Notes: generated by a model not told the origin, from the sequence alone. Shown: positions 10,593 through 20,617, counted from the stretch's first letter. The stretch: 64,000 nt of DNA from Heligmosomoides polygyrus polygyrus (GCA_947396885.1 OX377202.1:13702001-13766000); one strand, 5' to 3'. Made by a program: numbers and translations.

Positions 10593-10770
10593 TAATGAGA
10601 TGTCTATTTTTTGGGTCCTGAAAGTCATCCGTTACAAAATAGAATCCCCACAAACAAGGACTTGATCTTAGCATTTCAAGTTTTGGGCGAATTCGTTTCA
10701 ATTTTCGCTTGAACTCTACAAAAAGCAAAAATCAATTGGATTGCCATCTCCAGAACCTGATAACGGAGAG

Positions 10771-11047
10771 GGGATAATGGACGACGAAACTCAACCCCTT
10801 CTGAGATGCGCCACTCATTCTATTTCGACAGCATGTCGCGTAGGCGGTTTGAATGCGTATTTGGCCATACTATGACTTGCGATCGCCTGCTGCGTCAGTG
10901 CTTTACTCATCGCAGACAAGTCTGGTACCAATTCGACCACTGAGAGATGGAGGGTTTGTCTGGAGTGGGCGGGAAATCCGAACCATAAGATTGGTATCGG
11001 GTGCACACGACAACCGGTATAACTTCCGACTGCGTTAGTATGCACCC
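10771..11047 (-). repeat. tRNA-derived SINE, nearly full length
   Basis: Can be followed from ATAATGGACGACGAAACTC through GACAAGTCTGGTACCAATTC and GGGCGGGAAATCCGAACC to the altered head CTTCCGACTGCGTTAG. Confidence 0.75.
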
Positions 11048-11514
11048 GATTAAACCTGCGTAAAATCCTCAAAACCATTGGCTATCTCAGAGCCTCCCAA
11101 CTGTAGGCTAATAAGATATAGATACACTGTATGTGCCACTCTATTCGTCCCTCATTATGCTGGAAGTTGTTAACATCATATTTCCACTCATAATTTTCGT
11201 ATTGCTGTCGCAGAAAAGGTCAATTGCGCAAGGTTTTCAAGAAAAACGAATCACGTGCAAACTCCGTGTTCATTGTACGCGTGAGATCCTGCTTCATATC
11301 TTTAAAAGCTACAGATGTTACTTGCCAATACTCTTTGCTTGGTTTGTTTAGCTCAGTCTGTAGTCCATTCAATAGACCAATAACCTTTGTGATTACCTTC
11401 ACGACATCATGGAGAGGTAAAATGCATGGCGCATCCCTAGAAAGAGACTAATTAGCAGAGATTTTTACTCTTTGACATATCGTTTCTTTCTTATCTCCTA
11501 CGGAAAAATGCAAG
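11048..11514. other. Unassigned sequence
   Basis: The overlapping short frames on both strands (11133-11451) show no recognisable domain. Confidence 0.3.
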
Positions 11515-11722
11515 TGATAAAGGATAAAGAACGGCCTTAATGAATCCTTTATGGGATGCGTCACGCGTTCTACTTCTACGGGGTGTTGCTAGGCAATTAG
11601 AAGGCGTATTTGGCCTATGTAACGACCCCTGGATGGATGATGGCCTGAGCGGAAAACCCGTACCAAGAACCTGGGAATGAGCGAGCTCAACAGCCGCCAC
11701 CTCATTCCACTGCGCTATCAAG
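11515..11722 (-). repeat. tRNA-derived SINE with internal deletion
   Basis: The tail AAAGGATAAAGAACGGC and the middle block up to TAACGACC are present, then about 80 bp are missing before the tRNA-like head (CCATTCCACTGCGCTATC). Confidence 0.65.
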
Positions 11723-12099
11723 AAACCCGTATTTCAAGAATCTACCAAATCACGGAATCATGAAACATACAAAGGAATAGAAACGAATGAACAACAATGA
11801 AGCCAAAATCACAAAAACACATCCGTAGGAGTAAGTATGGTTTTGTCATGGTTTATAAGATGGTAACTGTATGTTAAGCATTTCAGTCCAAGAATTCTAT
11901 TCCCTTTCTTCTTTTAACACGAGAGGTGGCCAGTGGAAGATCAGAATCCCAAGAGCGAAATGTAACGTAAGATTAGGTTTCTTTACTAATCGAGCAGGTA
12001 CCGAGTTTTTGAAGCTCTCAAAGGAAAATACCTAGCTCCCTGAGGCAGTGCAAAAAACTCGTGGACAGGTTCTTCCAGGACGCTTCTTAGTTTAACCGT
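11723..12099. other. Unassigned sequence
   Basis: Nothing recognised. Confidence 0.3.
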
Positions 12100-12217
12100 T
12101 TGATGACTTCAGATTGTTTTGTTCTTTGTTGCTTTATATGCTGTTTGTTAACTGTATTTGAATTGTTATCTGCATGGTTCTCCACGTACAAAAATAAAAA
12201 TAGAAAATAAAAATAAA
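12100..12217 (+). repeat. 3' tail of a LINE-like element
   Basis: GCATGGTTCTCCACGTACAA followed by AAATA-type repeats (12190-12217) matches the tail at 27905-28052, where GCATGGTTATCCACGTACAG is followed by a clean AAATA-type array. Two copies with a shared 3' UTR and an A-rich simple repeat at the end suggest a non-LTR retrotransposon or a SINE that shares its end. The upstream limit is not defined. Confidence 0.55.
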
Positions 12218-12926
12218 TACATGTTTGACAGTGTGTTTCTCTTTGCATTTGCAGTACTTCAATGAGTCCTGTAGCAGATAACGAAGCAAAAGAAAATCTT
12301 CTGTTATGGAACCCAACATTTGGAGGCAAATTTCATGTTCAGAAGTTGAGTGGCCACAACAAGATTTCGAAAGCAACGGGCACGGCTAATTAAAATGACG
12401 ATGTCCAAAAAGGGAAAAACAGACGTAGTCACTCATGGCTACGCCATTCGGCTATTGCGCGCCGGTGAGGGGGACGTAGTGAACGGCAGGATCTATTCAG
12501 TCCAATTAGCCACGTCGCCAAGAAAGTCCTCCTGAGGTAGCTCAGTGTTACAATTCGCCTTTATGTTTTCCTCGAGAAGCACGCAATAGACTTAGACTTC
12601 CTAGACGAGAGATCAGCTGGTAACTGGAGCTGTACTTGTAATCGAACACTTGTCGCTTCTTCATCGCGAAAAGGAAGTGAACGAGATCGGCATTGTGGCT
12701 CCGACACTTGTAATTAACGACGAGCGAAGCGCATACTAATCGAATCAAACCTCTAATTTAGATCGTGCCCTACTAGTGCTGAATGCGGAACGCGTACGAA
12801 CGACATAATAAGTCGTATCAGTGGCTGGATAGACGCTCGTGGTCAGACCAGATACACCTCCAATTGTTGAGCTTCGTATGAATAGCCAAATTGCGGATGA
12901 GGAACTTTGGGCTACCGGCTATACTA
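12218..12926. other. Unassigned sequence
   Basis: About 700 bp with only short frames (12350-12535 and 12548-12748) that show no domain. Confidence 0.3.
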
Positions 12927-13137
12927 TTAGGTTGCCTGGAAAGTTCTCAGCGTTCTGTGTTACTATTTTTCATTCGTCCATTATTAAGTAAAATTCAGCT
13001 TGCATTGCGCATTAATGCTACTTCCTGTACAGAATTTTTCGCTCTGTCTGACTAAATTATTTATCTTTCAACGTTGTTTTGTATTTCGGTTCTTGAACTG
13101 TTTACTGAAGTATGTCAAAGGACCAATTCTGGACGAA

Positions 13138-13740
13138 AATTTATTTTAATTTCAAATTGGGACAATCCGCAGCCGAGAGAGCTCTGCAAATCGGTCAAGT
13201 GTGGGGCCTAATAGTGTTGCAAAAAGCACTGTGCTCCAGCGGTTCAGTGAATTTCGAACCAGAGATTTGAGCCTCGAAGATAACCCTCGTAGCGGTCGAC
13301 TTGGAGCAGTACTGGACGACGAGTTGAAGGAATTAGTGAAAGCTGAAGCATCCCGAACAGTTAGCAAGATCACTGGAGAGCTAGACGTCAGTAGAACTGC
13401 TGTTCCCGATCCTTTGAAACAAACTTGGGAAGGTGAACAAACTGGAAAAGTGGGTGCCCCACGAGTTGAGTGAGCGGTAAAAATTGTCTCGTTTCGAGAT
13501 TTGTTCTCCTCTACTTTCACGCAACAAAACTGACCCGTTTTTGAATTCAGTCATCTCTTGTGATGAAAAGTGATGCTGTATGATAACAGGAAGCGTTCCG
13601 AACAGTGACTGGATGCCGGCGAACCACCTAGGTATTTTTCAAAGGCGAATCTCCACCAAAAAAGGTAGTGGTCACTGTGTGGTGGTCGGCGGCTGGTGTG
13701 ATCCATTACAACTTTTTTGCACCAGGCCAAACGATCACAA
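13138..13740 (+). pseudogene. mariner transposase, N-terminal part (before PLE)
   Basis: The conceptual frame starts near FNFKLGQSAAERAL and continues through the helix-turn-helix region with STVLQRFSEFRTRDLSLED and NPRSGRLG to the second DNA-binding domain and a version of WVPHEL (VGAPRVE after frameshift). The stretch 13550-13740 encodes the first catalytic block: CDEK, then PGQTITT just before the insert. Stops and frameshifts occur around 13470 and 13575. In a working mariner this protein binds the terminal repeats and cuts at TA; here it was already damaged or decayed after the PLE landed in it. Confidence 0.8.
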
Positions 13741-13828
13741 CATATGGTAATCACATTCCTCACATCCGCCTAACACCAATGCTTTCCTCCAAAAGCTCCG
13801 TGCAATTAGGGCGGGAGAAGAATACGTT

Positions 13829-14783
13829 ATGGAATCCTTTGACGTTACGTCATTGTACACCAACGTTTCAAGGGAAGGCGCTTTGCAGGCCGTGTCTGAA
13901 ATTCTCACTGAGCGTCAAACGTGTGTAAACCTGTACGGTCACAGTGTGTCTAAGATTACGACACTGGTCAATGAATGCCTTATGTGCAACGTATTCAGGT
14001 GGTCAGGAGAGTATTAGAGGCAGATTAGAGGGCTGGCCATGGGACAAAGGTGAGCTCCTGTGCTAGCGGTCTCTTTCATGTCTAAGGTGGAAACCCCATC
14101 CTGGAACGCATGCCTACTCTTTACTGTAGGTATATAGACGACTGCTTTATGTTGTGTTCCACTCAAACTGAGTTGGACACTTGTTTTGAACTGCTGAATC
14201 AGCAGTCAGAACAAATAAAGCTTACACGAGAACAACCTACAGAAAGTTGGCTTGCTTTCCTGAATGTCCAGGTCCACCTTGCTCATGGAGCCATCAAAAC
14301 CAGATGGTATCACAAGCCCAGTAGCAAGAATATCCTCATTCACTACCGTTCTGCCCACCCCTCTAGTACTAAAGTGGGCATTATCAGAAGCATGTTCCGG
14401 ACGGCCAGCTCAGTCTCGTCTGATAGCGAACAAAGATCGGTTCGGAATCGTGCCTACGACAGGACATGTTCCACTCCGTCCTGTGTTGTGTGTCCTAATG
14501 GGAAGGAGGGGATTGCATGACCTCTGGAGTTGTCTACAATATGTCATGCAATGAGTGTGGTGAGGACTACATAGGGGAAACGGGCAGACCTCTATGTATC
14601 AGGATTAAGGAGCATGTGGACGGCCTTAGAAAAGGCAATGTCAGAACTCCTTGGGTGGAGCACAGGGTCCGATGTCATGGAGGCGCGATGCTGCAGGTCT
14701 CTGTGTCGATTTTAGCTCGAGAGAGTGATATATCGGCGCGCAAGACCCTTGAGGCGCTGTGGATCACGGCTAGGAATCCCTAG
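13829..14783 (+). pseudogene. PLE reverse transcriptase and GIY-YIG endonuclease (truncated, broken)
   Basis: Reverse transcriptase motifs appear in order: FDVTSLYTNV (motif A, about 13838), GLAMGQR then APVLAV (motif B, about 14030-14075, with a stop between), and CRYIDDCF (motif C with the Asp pair, about 14130). The downstream frame (14110-14520) holds the thumb-like segment with KTRWYHKPSSKN and a Cys pair. The next frame (14517-14783) is a GIY-YIG endonuclease: GVVYNMSCNECG, then DYIGETGRPLCIRIKEH and a C-terminal EHRVRCHGG and KTLEALW. PLE proteins nick DNA and copy their RNA into the site. Two or more frameshifts and a stop make it inactive. Nematodes are known to host PLEs; the exact clade needs a tree. 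Confidence 0.85.
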
Positions 14784-15603
14784 GTCACCGGGAAGGAGGA
14801 GTGTCTGGCGGTAACCCAAGAACTGGCACCCTTCGTCGAGCTCTGCGGGTTCTGATCCGGGGCAGGCATAACTCCAAGGCCGCGCGAACCCCCCTGGCGT
14901 CGCGCAGGGTGCGCGACGAAATTGGACAAGTTGTCGCGGTCTGACGCTTCCGACGGCTAGAAACGCTCCCTATAGGGACATGCGATACGTCTTTGCCTTA
15001 TTTCAACGTTTCTTGGGGATGGTATATGAATGTGGTTTCAACAGGACGATCAGCGACAGTTTATTCAGAAATCTTGGTCATGTGGATGGTCTCTAGCGTC
15101 AGTATTTGCCATCTACAACTTCTTCGGTCAATTTTTACCCGTGATTATGGTTATGCTACGGAAAAGGGTCACTATCACCCATTCTCGGATCAACTGTCCT
15201 ACTGCAGACTGTTGCCTACCACATTTTGTGGGATCTTAAGTTCCTTGCTAGAAATGTGGTCTGGGAGCTTAAACACTGAGAACATTTCGTGCTCCGCGAC
15301 TAACCATGGGTCACCGAGCGCACGTCCGCGTTTCAGCGCCGCGACGTCGCGTTGGAGTTAGGTCCTGGGGCCGTTCTGATCTATCTGGTCTGACCCCCAG
15401 GGTATTTAAGTCGGGTTGTCCGCGGGTTGTCATTCACCCACGTTGTAGTCCAACTTCGGGTGACTGGTGGTCCGTCTCGGCATCCACCGATAAGGTCAGT
15501 CGTTCCTTCATAACTGTCATGTTGGATCTTGTCGCTATCTCTCCTCGAGGTTAGTACTCTGTAGGATGAATTGATGTTTGGGAGGACAGTTTCATAAGTG
15601 TTT
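14784..15603 (+). other. Non-coding 3' region of the PLE
   Basis: No conserved protein. About 15402-15415 reads AGGGTATTTAAGTCG, a TATA-like box in a GC-rich setting, which would fit an internal promoter in the terminal repeat of a PLE. The open frames here (14993-15361 and others) do not resemble any domain. Confidence 0.4.
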
Positions 15604-15659
15604 TTCGACTTTTTCAGGCTCTGACGAAGGGAGGTCGCCGAAACGTAAGCCGAGTCGAA
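15604..15659 (+). ncRNA. Hammerhead-ribozyme-like motif at the PLE 3' end
   Basis: The core elements are in the right order for a type I hammerhead: stem I strand GGCT (15617-15620), CTGACGA (15621-15627), a short stem II region, GAAAC (15640-15644), GTA (15645-15647, the expected cleavage triplet) and the stem I partner AGCC (15648-15651). TTCGACT (15604-15610) and AGTCGAA (15653-15659) extend stem I perfectly. Stem III is only about two pairs, as described for PLE hammerheads that act as dimers. Stem II is weak here (two G-C pairs), so activity is uncertain. Confidence 0.62.
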
Positions 15660-15717
15660 TAAATGTGATAACAACTTTGGCTACCAGCTCAATAAGACAA
15701 CATCGATCACGACATAG

Positions 15718-16100
15718 TCCTACTGTAAGGAACTCGACGAACTGCACCGAAAATTGCGCCAACTTCAGCCAGTATTGGTCAACAGAAGAGGCCCCATTCT
15801 GTTGCTCGGTAACGCCCGCCCACTCGTTTCACAGATCACTATTCAAAAATTGAACGAATTGAAGGTCGAAGTGCTGCCTCAACCGCCATATTCTCCAGGC
15901 CTCTCCTCAACCGATTACCACTTTTCAATCACTTTCAGACGTTTCTCCCTGGTAAAACCTTCACCAATCAGGACCAAGCCATAACAGCTTTCGCGGATTT
16001 TGTCGGATCTCAACCACCTAATTTTTCGCTGATGGAATGAGTCGACGGGAGCCCGTTGGCAAAGGTGTGCTGAATCGAACAGTGCTTATTTAGACTAGAT
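15718..16100 (+). pseudogene. mariner transposase, C-terminal part (after PLE)
   Basis: Continues the transposase of 13138-13740. It reads YCKELDELHRKLRQLQPVLV, then NRRGPILLLGNARP, where the usual Asp of the second catalytic site is Gly, and EVLPQPPYSPGLSSTDYHF, where the third Asp is kept. A degenerate C-terminus reaches to about 16100. Loss of the second Asp would abolish catalysis on its own. Confidence 0.82.
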
Positions 16101-16184
16101 CTGATAATATTTGAGTATTTGAGAAAGTTGTGGTAGTTCAAAGTGAAGCACCCAAAGCGCTGAGAACTTTCCGGACAGCCTAAT

Positions 16185-17610
16185 ATATAATCCGCTACCG
16201 TAAAAAGAAGAAACCGTCGCATGCCAATAGCTCTGTTACTTTCGAAGAGGGGGTGGTCATTGTTTAAGTCGCTTCTTTTGTCAACACAAGCATCCAAACG
16301 TCGTTGACCAGTTCATGTTATTATAACTGAGTCGTGGATCGCCCAATTGATTGGAGCAAGCTTTCTCCAACTGGAGCTGATTATCTCCCAGGACACGCAT
16401 GCTTCCACAGTAAACGACGCCGATTAGGATAATTCGGCCCCGTCATTTTTATCAAACATTGGCATATTCTTTTAATTGTGTTCTTAAAAGAATATGCCAA
16501 TTTTTTGCCAATTTGCTGATTCTGCATGTTTGAAAAGCCCCGGATCTTGGAATAATTCAGGCATGAATAACTCTACAAAGAACACAATTTTTTGCATGAT
16601 TCAAATAACTAATTGTTCTATGGACCTCATATGGCGCATCCGAATTGGAAATAGTATCAGAGTTTTAATCAAAATCAATTATATGAATTATACGAAAATC
16701 AGGTTTGGTGAAAATCAACCCTGTGAAATTTGCTCGAAGATTTGAGCTTTTCAAAAATGTAATTGTTCGCTCAATCATTTTAACCAGAAATAATGACGGA
16801 TCCGAATCATCCGGAATGGTGTCGGATCTAATGTCTATTCCACAGTTCCTTAGTCATGAAGTACTTTGCTAGTGCCCAATAGAGTTAGACGTGCCACTAG
16901 AGTGCGCCAGGCACAATGCACTCTGAATCGGGCGAACTCAATCGAGTGGATGGAAGCATGTCGACTGTCGACGAGCATGTCGAGCATGTAATATCCAGAC
17001 ACCACTTCAGCAACACCTAATCACTTGTGAAGCTGCGCTCATTCAAATTCTACACGACAGCGCGATGGTGCTTTGTATGCTAACATGGCCTCTACAATGA
17101 GTGGCACGGAGAGAGAATAGAACGACTAGTGTTTTGCTCATCCGATACAAGAATGGGCTCGAATAACAAGCTCCGGAGAAGGGCTTGAATGCTTACAAGT
17201 CTTGGATAAGAAATAGATTCTGTCCCCTCAATGTCGGTCTATACTTATCCTAAATCATTGAAGGATGTGGGGAAGCAATTGAAGGAGAAGATACTTCCGA
17301 GGTATTTTTACAACATTAAGGTTAGGAAGCTCTGACAAGATTGGAGGACTATTCTTCCGCGAAGATCGGCGAGAAAAGCGTAAGGATAACGACTGGCCTT
17401 TACACTGACCTCTGCTGTAGAAAACAGTTGCCGAAGGTAAAATATACAGCAAAATACAGGGTGTAGAAGAGGTCCTTTTTGGTTTACAACTGGTGACAAA
17501 TGCGGTTAATAACTTAAAAGGTACAGCAAATCTTTCCTTCCTTCCCCTGCTTATGAGCAGGCCCTCATGCGCTTCCTCTTCACCTCGGCGAAGGAGGTCG
17601 CTCCAAATAA
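16185..17610. other. Unassigned sequence
   Basis: 1.4 kb without a recognised gene. It contains the perfect inverted repeat 16458-16501 and a short GATCCGAATCATCC motif at about 16798-16815 that resembles the core of the 25466-25783 MITE. Confidence 0.35.
16458..16501. repeat. Perfect 18-bp inverted repeat
   Basis: ATTGGCATATTCTTTTAA (16458-16475) is exactly mirrored at 16484-16501, with the 8-nt loop TTGTGTTC. It would fold into a stable hairpin. Its role is unknown. Confidence 0.85.
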
Positions 17611-18062
17611 GTGTATAGCATTTTCACGTCTAGTTGTACACTTTCAAATCAAATTGGGCACTTTTTTCAGATCAAAATAAACACTCTTCTAAGCAATCTT
17701 ACCGCCTTTGAAATCAAACTGAACATCTTCCAGATCAAGGAGAGCCTTTTCCACATTAAAATGGATACTCGGAGACGTTTAGAATAATCTTTTGTTTAAG
17801 AAGAAAGAAACGGTGTTCTAGTGGCTTCCTTTGAAAATGCTCAATTCACCTGCTCCAATAAGTGAGCACACCCTTCGAAATTTTATAAAATTTTTAGTTT
17901 TTGGAAGAAAATCTATGAACTAAATTTTGCTTTAAATCGCAGCAAAGTGGCAGTCATTTTGTGTAATAAAAAGTGATCGCGCCGTGCACCTAACTAAATC
18001 GTTCCAATGTTTATTCGATTGGTAGGTAAGTGCTGCTTACTTGAAACTGCCTATTCTCACAC

Positions 18063-18899
18063 ACAATCTCACGGATCAGCAATCTTCGCTTCGCCGACGA
18101 TATTGCTCTCATCTCTACTAGCATGGCAGAAGTCGAGGAGATGCTGAACGAGCTCAATGTGGCAGTATGAAGATTGGGTTGGACATGAATATGTCCAAAA
18201 CGCGATTTATGGTTAACCAGTGGTGTGACACGGGACTCGTAAGGTTAAATGGAGTCGCTCTGCAACAGGTCGACTCCTACGTCTATCTGGGAAGAGAGCT
18301 GAACATGGATAACGACCTCGCTCCTGAAATCGCCCGCAGGAGACACGCAGCATAGGCAGCTTTCAGTTCGATTCGCGAAGTCACCGGGTAGGTCAATGAT
18401 GCCGGCCTCAGGGCCTCGATATTCAACGCCTCTGTACTGCCTGCGATGTGTTATGCGACGGAAACCTGGTCGGACAACAAGACAATCGCCAGAGCAATGC
18501 AAACCACGCATCGTGCACTGGAGACATGTCTTCTGAGAACAAGCCTTCGTCAGCAACGGCAAGAAGGCCTACGAAGCTCGGAGCTAAGGGAGAAGTCGCA
18601 ATTAGCAGACCCGCTACAGTACATAAAGAAGTCCAAATATCGCTGGGCGGACACCTGCTTCGACCAAAGGACGATAGATGGAGTCTCCGTGTCACAGAAT
18701 GGCTCCCAGGAGACCATAAGAGACCACTGGGACGACCGCCAACGCGATGGGCAGACTCATTCTCAAGATCTTTCAGAGAACGGAGTCTGCCTCATCGGAT
18801 GCAAGCAGCCAGAGATCGAGCGGTCTGGAAGAGTTGTGGTCTCCGCTGAGAAGACCTCCAGCCGACAAAAGGACCATCAAAGTATCAAAGTAAGTAAAG
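18063..18899 (+). mobile_element. RTE-type LINE fragment, 5'-truncated
   Basis: A non-LTR retrotransposon 3' end inside the foldback element. An 11-bp near-duplication TATTCTCACAC (18052-18062) and TATTCTCATAC (18900-18910) flanks it. It ends in short repeats (AAGTAAGTAAAG). 5' truncation is the usual result of target-primed reverse transcription. Confidence 0.78.
18077..18850 (+). pseudogene. RTE-type reverse transcriptase C-terminal part
   Basis: Begins in the catalytic palm with FADDIALISTSMAEVEEMLN (the Asp pair of motif C, about 18089). After a frameshift near 18167 it continues with KIGLDMNMSKTRFM and VDSYVYLGRELNM (18167-18355), the typical thumb region. The next block (18446 on) has CYATETWSDNKTIARAM and LETCLLRTSLRQQ, then LRSSELREK, KYRWA and finally GRPPTRWADSF in another frame. 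These C-terminal blocks are shared with the fragments at 37190-37640 and 51110-51660. At least three frameshifts or stops make it dead. The RTE assignment is by overall pattern and should be tested by a tree. Confidence 0.78.
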
Positions 18900-19365
18900 T
18901 ATTCTCATACAGTTGTTGCAAGAAAACAGCACTAATACTATCAATCGAATAACAATCGTGACGATTCGGTCCAGCCTACGGCGCCATCTCTTCCTTTGAT
19001 GCAGAAATGTTGCTACCTCTCTGTTCTTCAAGAATAGTTTAAACTCAATACTTTTCCTTGAATAATAGCATTTTTACAAAATCTATAGCAGTGTTTACAT
19101 TTTGAGCATTCAAATTAAACCAAATCAAAGAAGCCACGCTAAATTGATAAATCCCTTAAACAAAAAAAAAAACTTCAAGTAAGAAAAACATATTCCAAAT
19201 AAGATCAAGCCTGTTTTATTTTATTTTATTTACTACGCCGCTTGAGGGCATGCACCGCTAGACAGTCAACTGCAGGGGAAATTCTCTACGACACCGAATG
19301 CAATTAGCCTACATATAATGGTGAATAAAACAGCTCCGACGATGTTTTGTTGCGATCAAAACTTC

Positions 19366-19442
19366 TAGCGCCAGGCGGGACTCGAACCCGCACCTCCCTC
19401 TAACCGGGCGGGAATGCTCTACGCCATTACATCACCGGAGCC
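19366..19442 (-). tRNA. tRNA-like sequence, minus arm (probable pseudogene)
   Basis: On the minus strand a cloverleaf can be drawn: acceptor GCTCCGG with CTGGCGC (one mismatch, one G-T), a D arm with GCGTAGAGCAT, an anticodon arm with one mismatch, and a strong T arm GCGGG-TTCGAGT-CCCGC. The base before the putative anticodon GGT is C instead of U, and the anticodon stem has a mismatch, so a functional tRNA is unlikely. Internal A and B boxes look intact. Confidence 0.4.
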
Positions 19443-19573
19443 GTTTGATCGAACGCAACATCCACACCTCGTGGGACCCATCAGCACTCACCCGTACATC
19501 GGGATGAGCCGGCCGCTGATATCAGCATGGAACCAGTTAACCTGTAGGTCTTGATAGAAATGATTCAAATCAG

Positions 19574-19648
19574 TTTCTGTGGTGTAAAGGCGTAGAGCAT
19601 TCCCGCCCGGTTAGAGGGAGGTGCGGGTTCGAGTCCCGCCTGGCGCTA
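19574..19648 (+). tRNA. tRNA-like sequence, plus arm (probable pseudogene)
   Basis: Same body as the minus arm from GCGTAGAGCATTCCCG to CGGGTTCGAGTCCCG, but the 5' acceptor strand has been replaced (TTTCTGTGGTGTAAAG), so the acceptor stem cannot form. This is the broken mate of the inverted pair. Confidence 0.4.
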
Positions 19649-20233
19649 GAAGTTTTGATCGCAACGAAACATCGTCGTAACAGCTTACTTCCTCGGTACC
19701 AGCCAATTGAGGCTTAAAGAAACTGTTTGAATCAAAAACAGCTCCAATAAGAAAATGATGAAAAAGAAACAAAAAATATGGACAGAAAAGGACGTAAACA
19801 CAATTAGGTGGAAACCGTTGAATCGGCTAAGTAACGGAGAAACGGAATGACAGAATCATTCATAAGCAAATAGACAATAAAAAAGCAGGTTCCATAACAG
19901 ATGTTTCACTCCCCCTGCAAAAACTTGAAACCACCTGAGGAGGTAGGGCAGATTAAAGCGGCATTTTTTCCAAAGAAGAGATAACTATAGTAGAATGTCA
20001 ATATTTAAATCATTTGTTTAATAAAAATTGACAATTTTGCGTATCTATAGTGGAACCGACCTGGACGGCGGTATCAGGAGTGAGAACCAGCTAAAATTAT
20101 GTAAGAATAAAAATAGGACAGTTTTTATTCTGACGTGAAAAAGGCCGATTTAATTTGGAAGATGTTTAGTTTAATTTCTTAAGCAGCAAGATTGCTCAGA
20201 AAAATGTCCAATTTGACGTGAAAGTGGTATACG

Positions 20234-20617
20234 CAGAAGCTTGGAATTTTGGAATTATTTTCCTTCTTCAAAGGCGAACAAGGATCCAAAGAAAAAAGGA
20301 TTTGGATATATTATTCAACAGAGGCCGTTTACTATAGTTAATACTCGCAGTACCTAAAAAAGAAGAAAAAAGCTCACGAAGACCTGTATCCTTTCCATTG
20401 TTGTCCTGCAAAACATGATCTGTTTAATACTACTACGGTAAGAGGATTTACAAAGACGATCCTCGTAGAGAACTCGTAAACACGGAATAATTTTAGTGTA
20501 GTACGTTACTGACTCCTCTTGCAGGTACACTATATTTTCTTTAAATGTTCAGTCTCTTCAAAGAACTCGCTTATTCGTGGGAAAGAAACTAAAAAATTCT
20601 CCTCCTAATGAGGAGTA
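20234..20617. other. Unassigned sequence
   Basis: AT-rich, no recognised feature. Confidence 0.3.

Larger units (their letters stand above)
13745..15703 (+). mobile_element. Penelope-like retroelement with GIY-YIG domain, 5'-truncated
   Basis: Insert of 1959 bp inside mariner 3, flanked by a 13-bp duplication CGATCACAACATA (13732-13744) and CGATCACGACATA (15704-15716), one mismatch. It encodes the palm of a reverse transcriptase and then a GIY-YIG endonuclease, a pairing specific to Penelope-like elements. It starts within the reverse transcriptase, so it is 5'-truncated. About 900 bp of non-coding sequence follow the endonuclease, ending in a hammerhead-like motif. A second relic lies at 44690-45835 and a 3' scrap at 27061-27290. 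Confidence 0.87.
12927..16184 (+). mobile_element. mariner-family transposon 3, split by a PLE
   Basis: The left end TTAGGTTGCCTGGAAAGTTC and the right end, reverse complement of TTAGGCTGTCCGGAAAGTTC, are matching terminal inverted repeats that extend into CTCAGCG. The total is 3.26 kb, but removing the 1.96-kb insert at 13745-15703 leaves about 1.3 kb, a normal mariner length. The transposase is on the plus strand and is interrupted between its first and second catalytic regions. Confidence 0.88.
19330..19686. repeat. Long inverted repeat with tRNA-like arms
   Basis: The left arm 19330-19434 and right arm 19579-19686 are reverse complements with few mismatches, separated by about 144 bp. 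Each arm contains a tRNA-like sequence and an identical outer segment (TTTTGATCGCAAC). The copies are too similar for chance, so this is a recent inverted duplication or a foldback MITE built from a tRNA. Confidence 0.8.
17611..20233. mobile_element. Foldback-type element, copy 1, with nested insertions
   Basis: The left end (GTATAGCATTTTCACGTC) and right end (GACGTGAAAGTGGTATACG) are inverted. Both arms carry imperfect 21-22 bp sub-repeats of the type CAAATTGGGCACTTTTTTCA. The centre holds a palindromic block with TTCGATTGG. Relatives are at 53432-54306, 54387-55390 and 57201-57964. The element received an RTE fragment (18063-18899) and contains a tRNA-like inverted pair (19330-19686). No transposase was found. 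Confidence 0.65.

Noticed and set aside
14940..14968. A second hammerhead-like string (CTGACGCTTCCG and GAAACG) in the PLE
   Set aside because: The conserved A after CTGACG is missing and no stem I can be drawn.
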